NCBI GenBank assembly: GCA_023623175.1
Contig: JAMNXU010000039.1
Span: 1-64,000, forward strand
Length of the DNA: 64,000 bases
Direction: 5' to 3'
Origin: Bacillota bacterium
Lineage (GTDB): Bacteria > Bacillota > Clostridia > Acetivibrionales > JAMNXU01
The position numbers and the translations under genes were made by a program. Position 1 is the first letter of the stretch, and each line of letters begins with the position of its first letter. Of this stretch, positions 63,279 through 64,000 are shown piece after piece. The notes beneath the pieces were generated by a model. The model did no database searches. It was not told where the DNA came from and saw only the letters and a program-made list of their open reading frames with translations.

Positions 63279-63890
63279 ATGAGAGCAATAGACAGGCAAG
63301 ATTTTAAAACGACTAACAAGGCTGAATTAAGAAGGGAAGCCAGAAAGCGAAGGGACGAACTTTCCGCCCCGGACGTATCCCAAAAGGGGGAGGAAATCAC
63401 AAGGCGCCTGCTGGAACTGGATGAGTTTGTCAACGCAGGAACGATAATGTGCTACTTAAGTATCGGCAACGAGGTTCCCACGTGGGACCTGGCCAGGTAC
63501 ATTCTCAATGCCGGCAAGGTTCTCACCGTGCCAAAAATAACGGCGCCGGCGGGAGAGAGCAAAAGGATGATCGCGTGCAAAATCACCGATCTCGAAAGCG
63601 GTCTCAAACCTGGAAGTTTCGGAATAATGGAACCGGCTGACGAGTCTTTGCAGCCCGTTCCGATACCGGATATCGATCTTGTAATCGTACCGGGGCTCCT
63701 TTTTGACAGAAGGGGCTTCCGCATTGGCTACGGAGGCGGATTTTACGACAGTTTTCTGAGAAATAAGGGCGCCGGCTGCACCAGCGTGGGAATCTGCTAT
63801 GAGTTACAGCTTGTGCCGGAGCTGCCCGCGGAAGAGCATGACGTGCCAGTGGATATTGTAATAACCGAGTCGGCGGTCTACAGAATTTGA
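63279..63890 (+). CDS. 5-formyltetrahydrofolate cyclo-ligase
   Basis: KAELRREARKRRDEL, VPGLLFDRRGFRIGYGGGFYDSFL. Confidence 0.94.
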   Translation: MRAIDRQDFKTTNKAELRREARKRRDELSAPDVSQKGEEITRRLLELDEFVNAGTIMCYLSIGNEVPTWDLARYILNAGKVLTVPKITAPAGESKRMIACKITDLESGLKPGSFGIMEPADESLQPVPIPDIDLVIVPGLLFDRRGFRIGYGGGFYDSFLRNKGAGCTSVGICYELQLVPELPAEEHDVPVDIVITESAVYRI

Positions 63891-64000
63891 TACGCTGTGT
63901 CCTTTTTTGCTGTTTTTGGTTTGTCACTCCTGTCCCCCGATAATAAGCGCGCGTCGAGGGCTATATAATTATAGTGTATAACCTTTTAGGGGTGACAGCC

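Noticed and set aside
63925-64000. TGTCACTCC...GGGGTGACA inverted repeat at the right edge
   Set aside because: Arms are short, loop is ~45 nt, and the context is cut off by the window; cannot be interpreted.

Overview
This 64-kb window is a gene-dense, mostly + strand chromosomal segment. Gene content and order point to a spore-forming low-GC Firmicute (Clostridia-like). It is dominated by housekeeping blocks: galM-like/recJ/apt/relA/dtd/MBL/hemZ; an IMPDH gene, then hisS, aspS and lepB; a 1429-aa fused acyl-CoA dehydratase activase-like protein; spoIIP/lepA/hemW; hrcA(CIRCE)/grpE/dnaK/dnaJ/prmA/rsmE; yicC/remA/rpoZ; GtrA/glyS/ppdK; pyrB-C-K-D-F-E; one tRNA-Gln(CUG); rnj converging on tmcAL; a Q-rich lipoprotein; purA divergent from a LysR regulator; and cobT, a RACo-like ASKHA/2Fe-2S protein and 5-formyl-THF cyclo-ligase. 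I see no CRISPR array, prophage, IS element or rRNA. The items most worth a second look are: (1) an ECF-like sigma factor with a ~340-aa C-terminal extension of unknown function and no adjacent anti-sigma; (2) an accessory operon of a cytosolic-looking beta-propeller and a divergent TIM-barrel glycoside hydrolase-like protein, bounded by its own promoter and a perfect 19-bp inverted repeat; (3) an intrinsic terminator immediately before hisS with a mutually exclusive anti-terminator, resembling a T-box 3' half without Stem I; (4) two tandem PyrR-type attenuators before pyrB; (5) a 12-codon uORF and a GNRA hairpin between the Shine-Dalgarno and the start codon of the 1429-aa protein; (6) a structured-looking GC-rich island in the long lepA leader; and (7) several perfect palindromic operators and micro-ORFs. 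All functional names come from reading the protein sequences; no database search was run.
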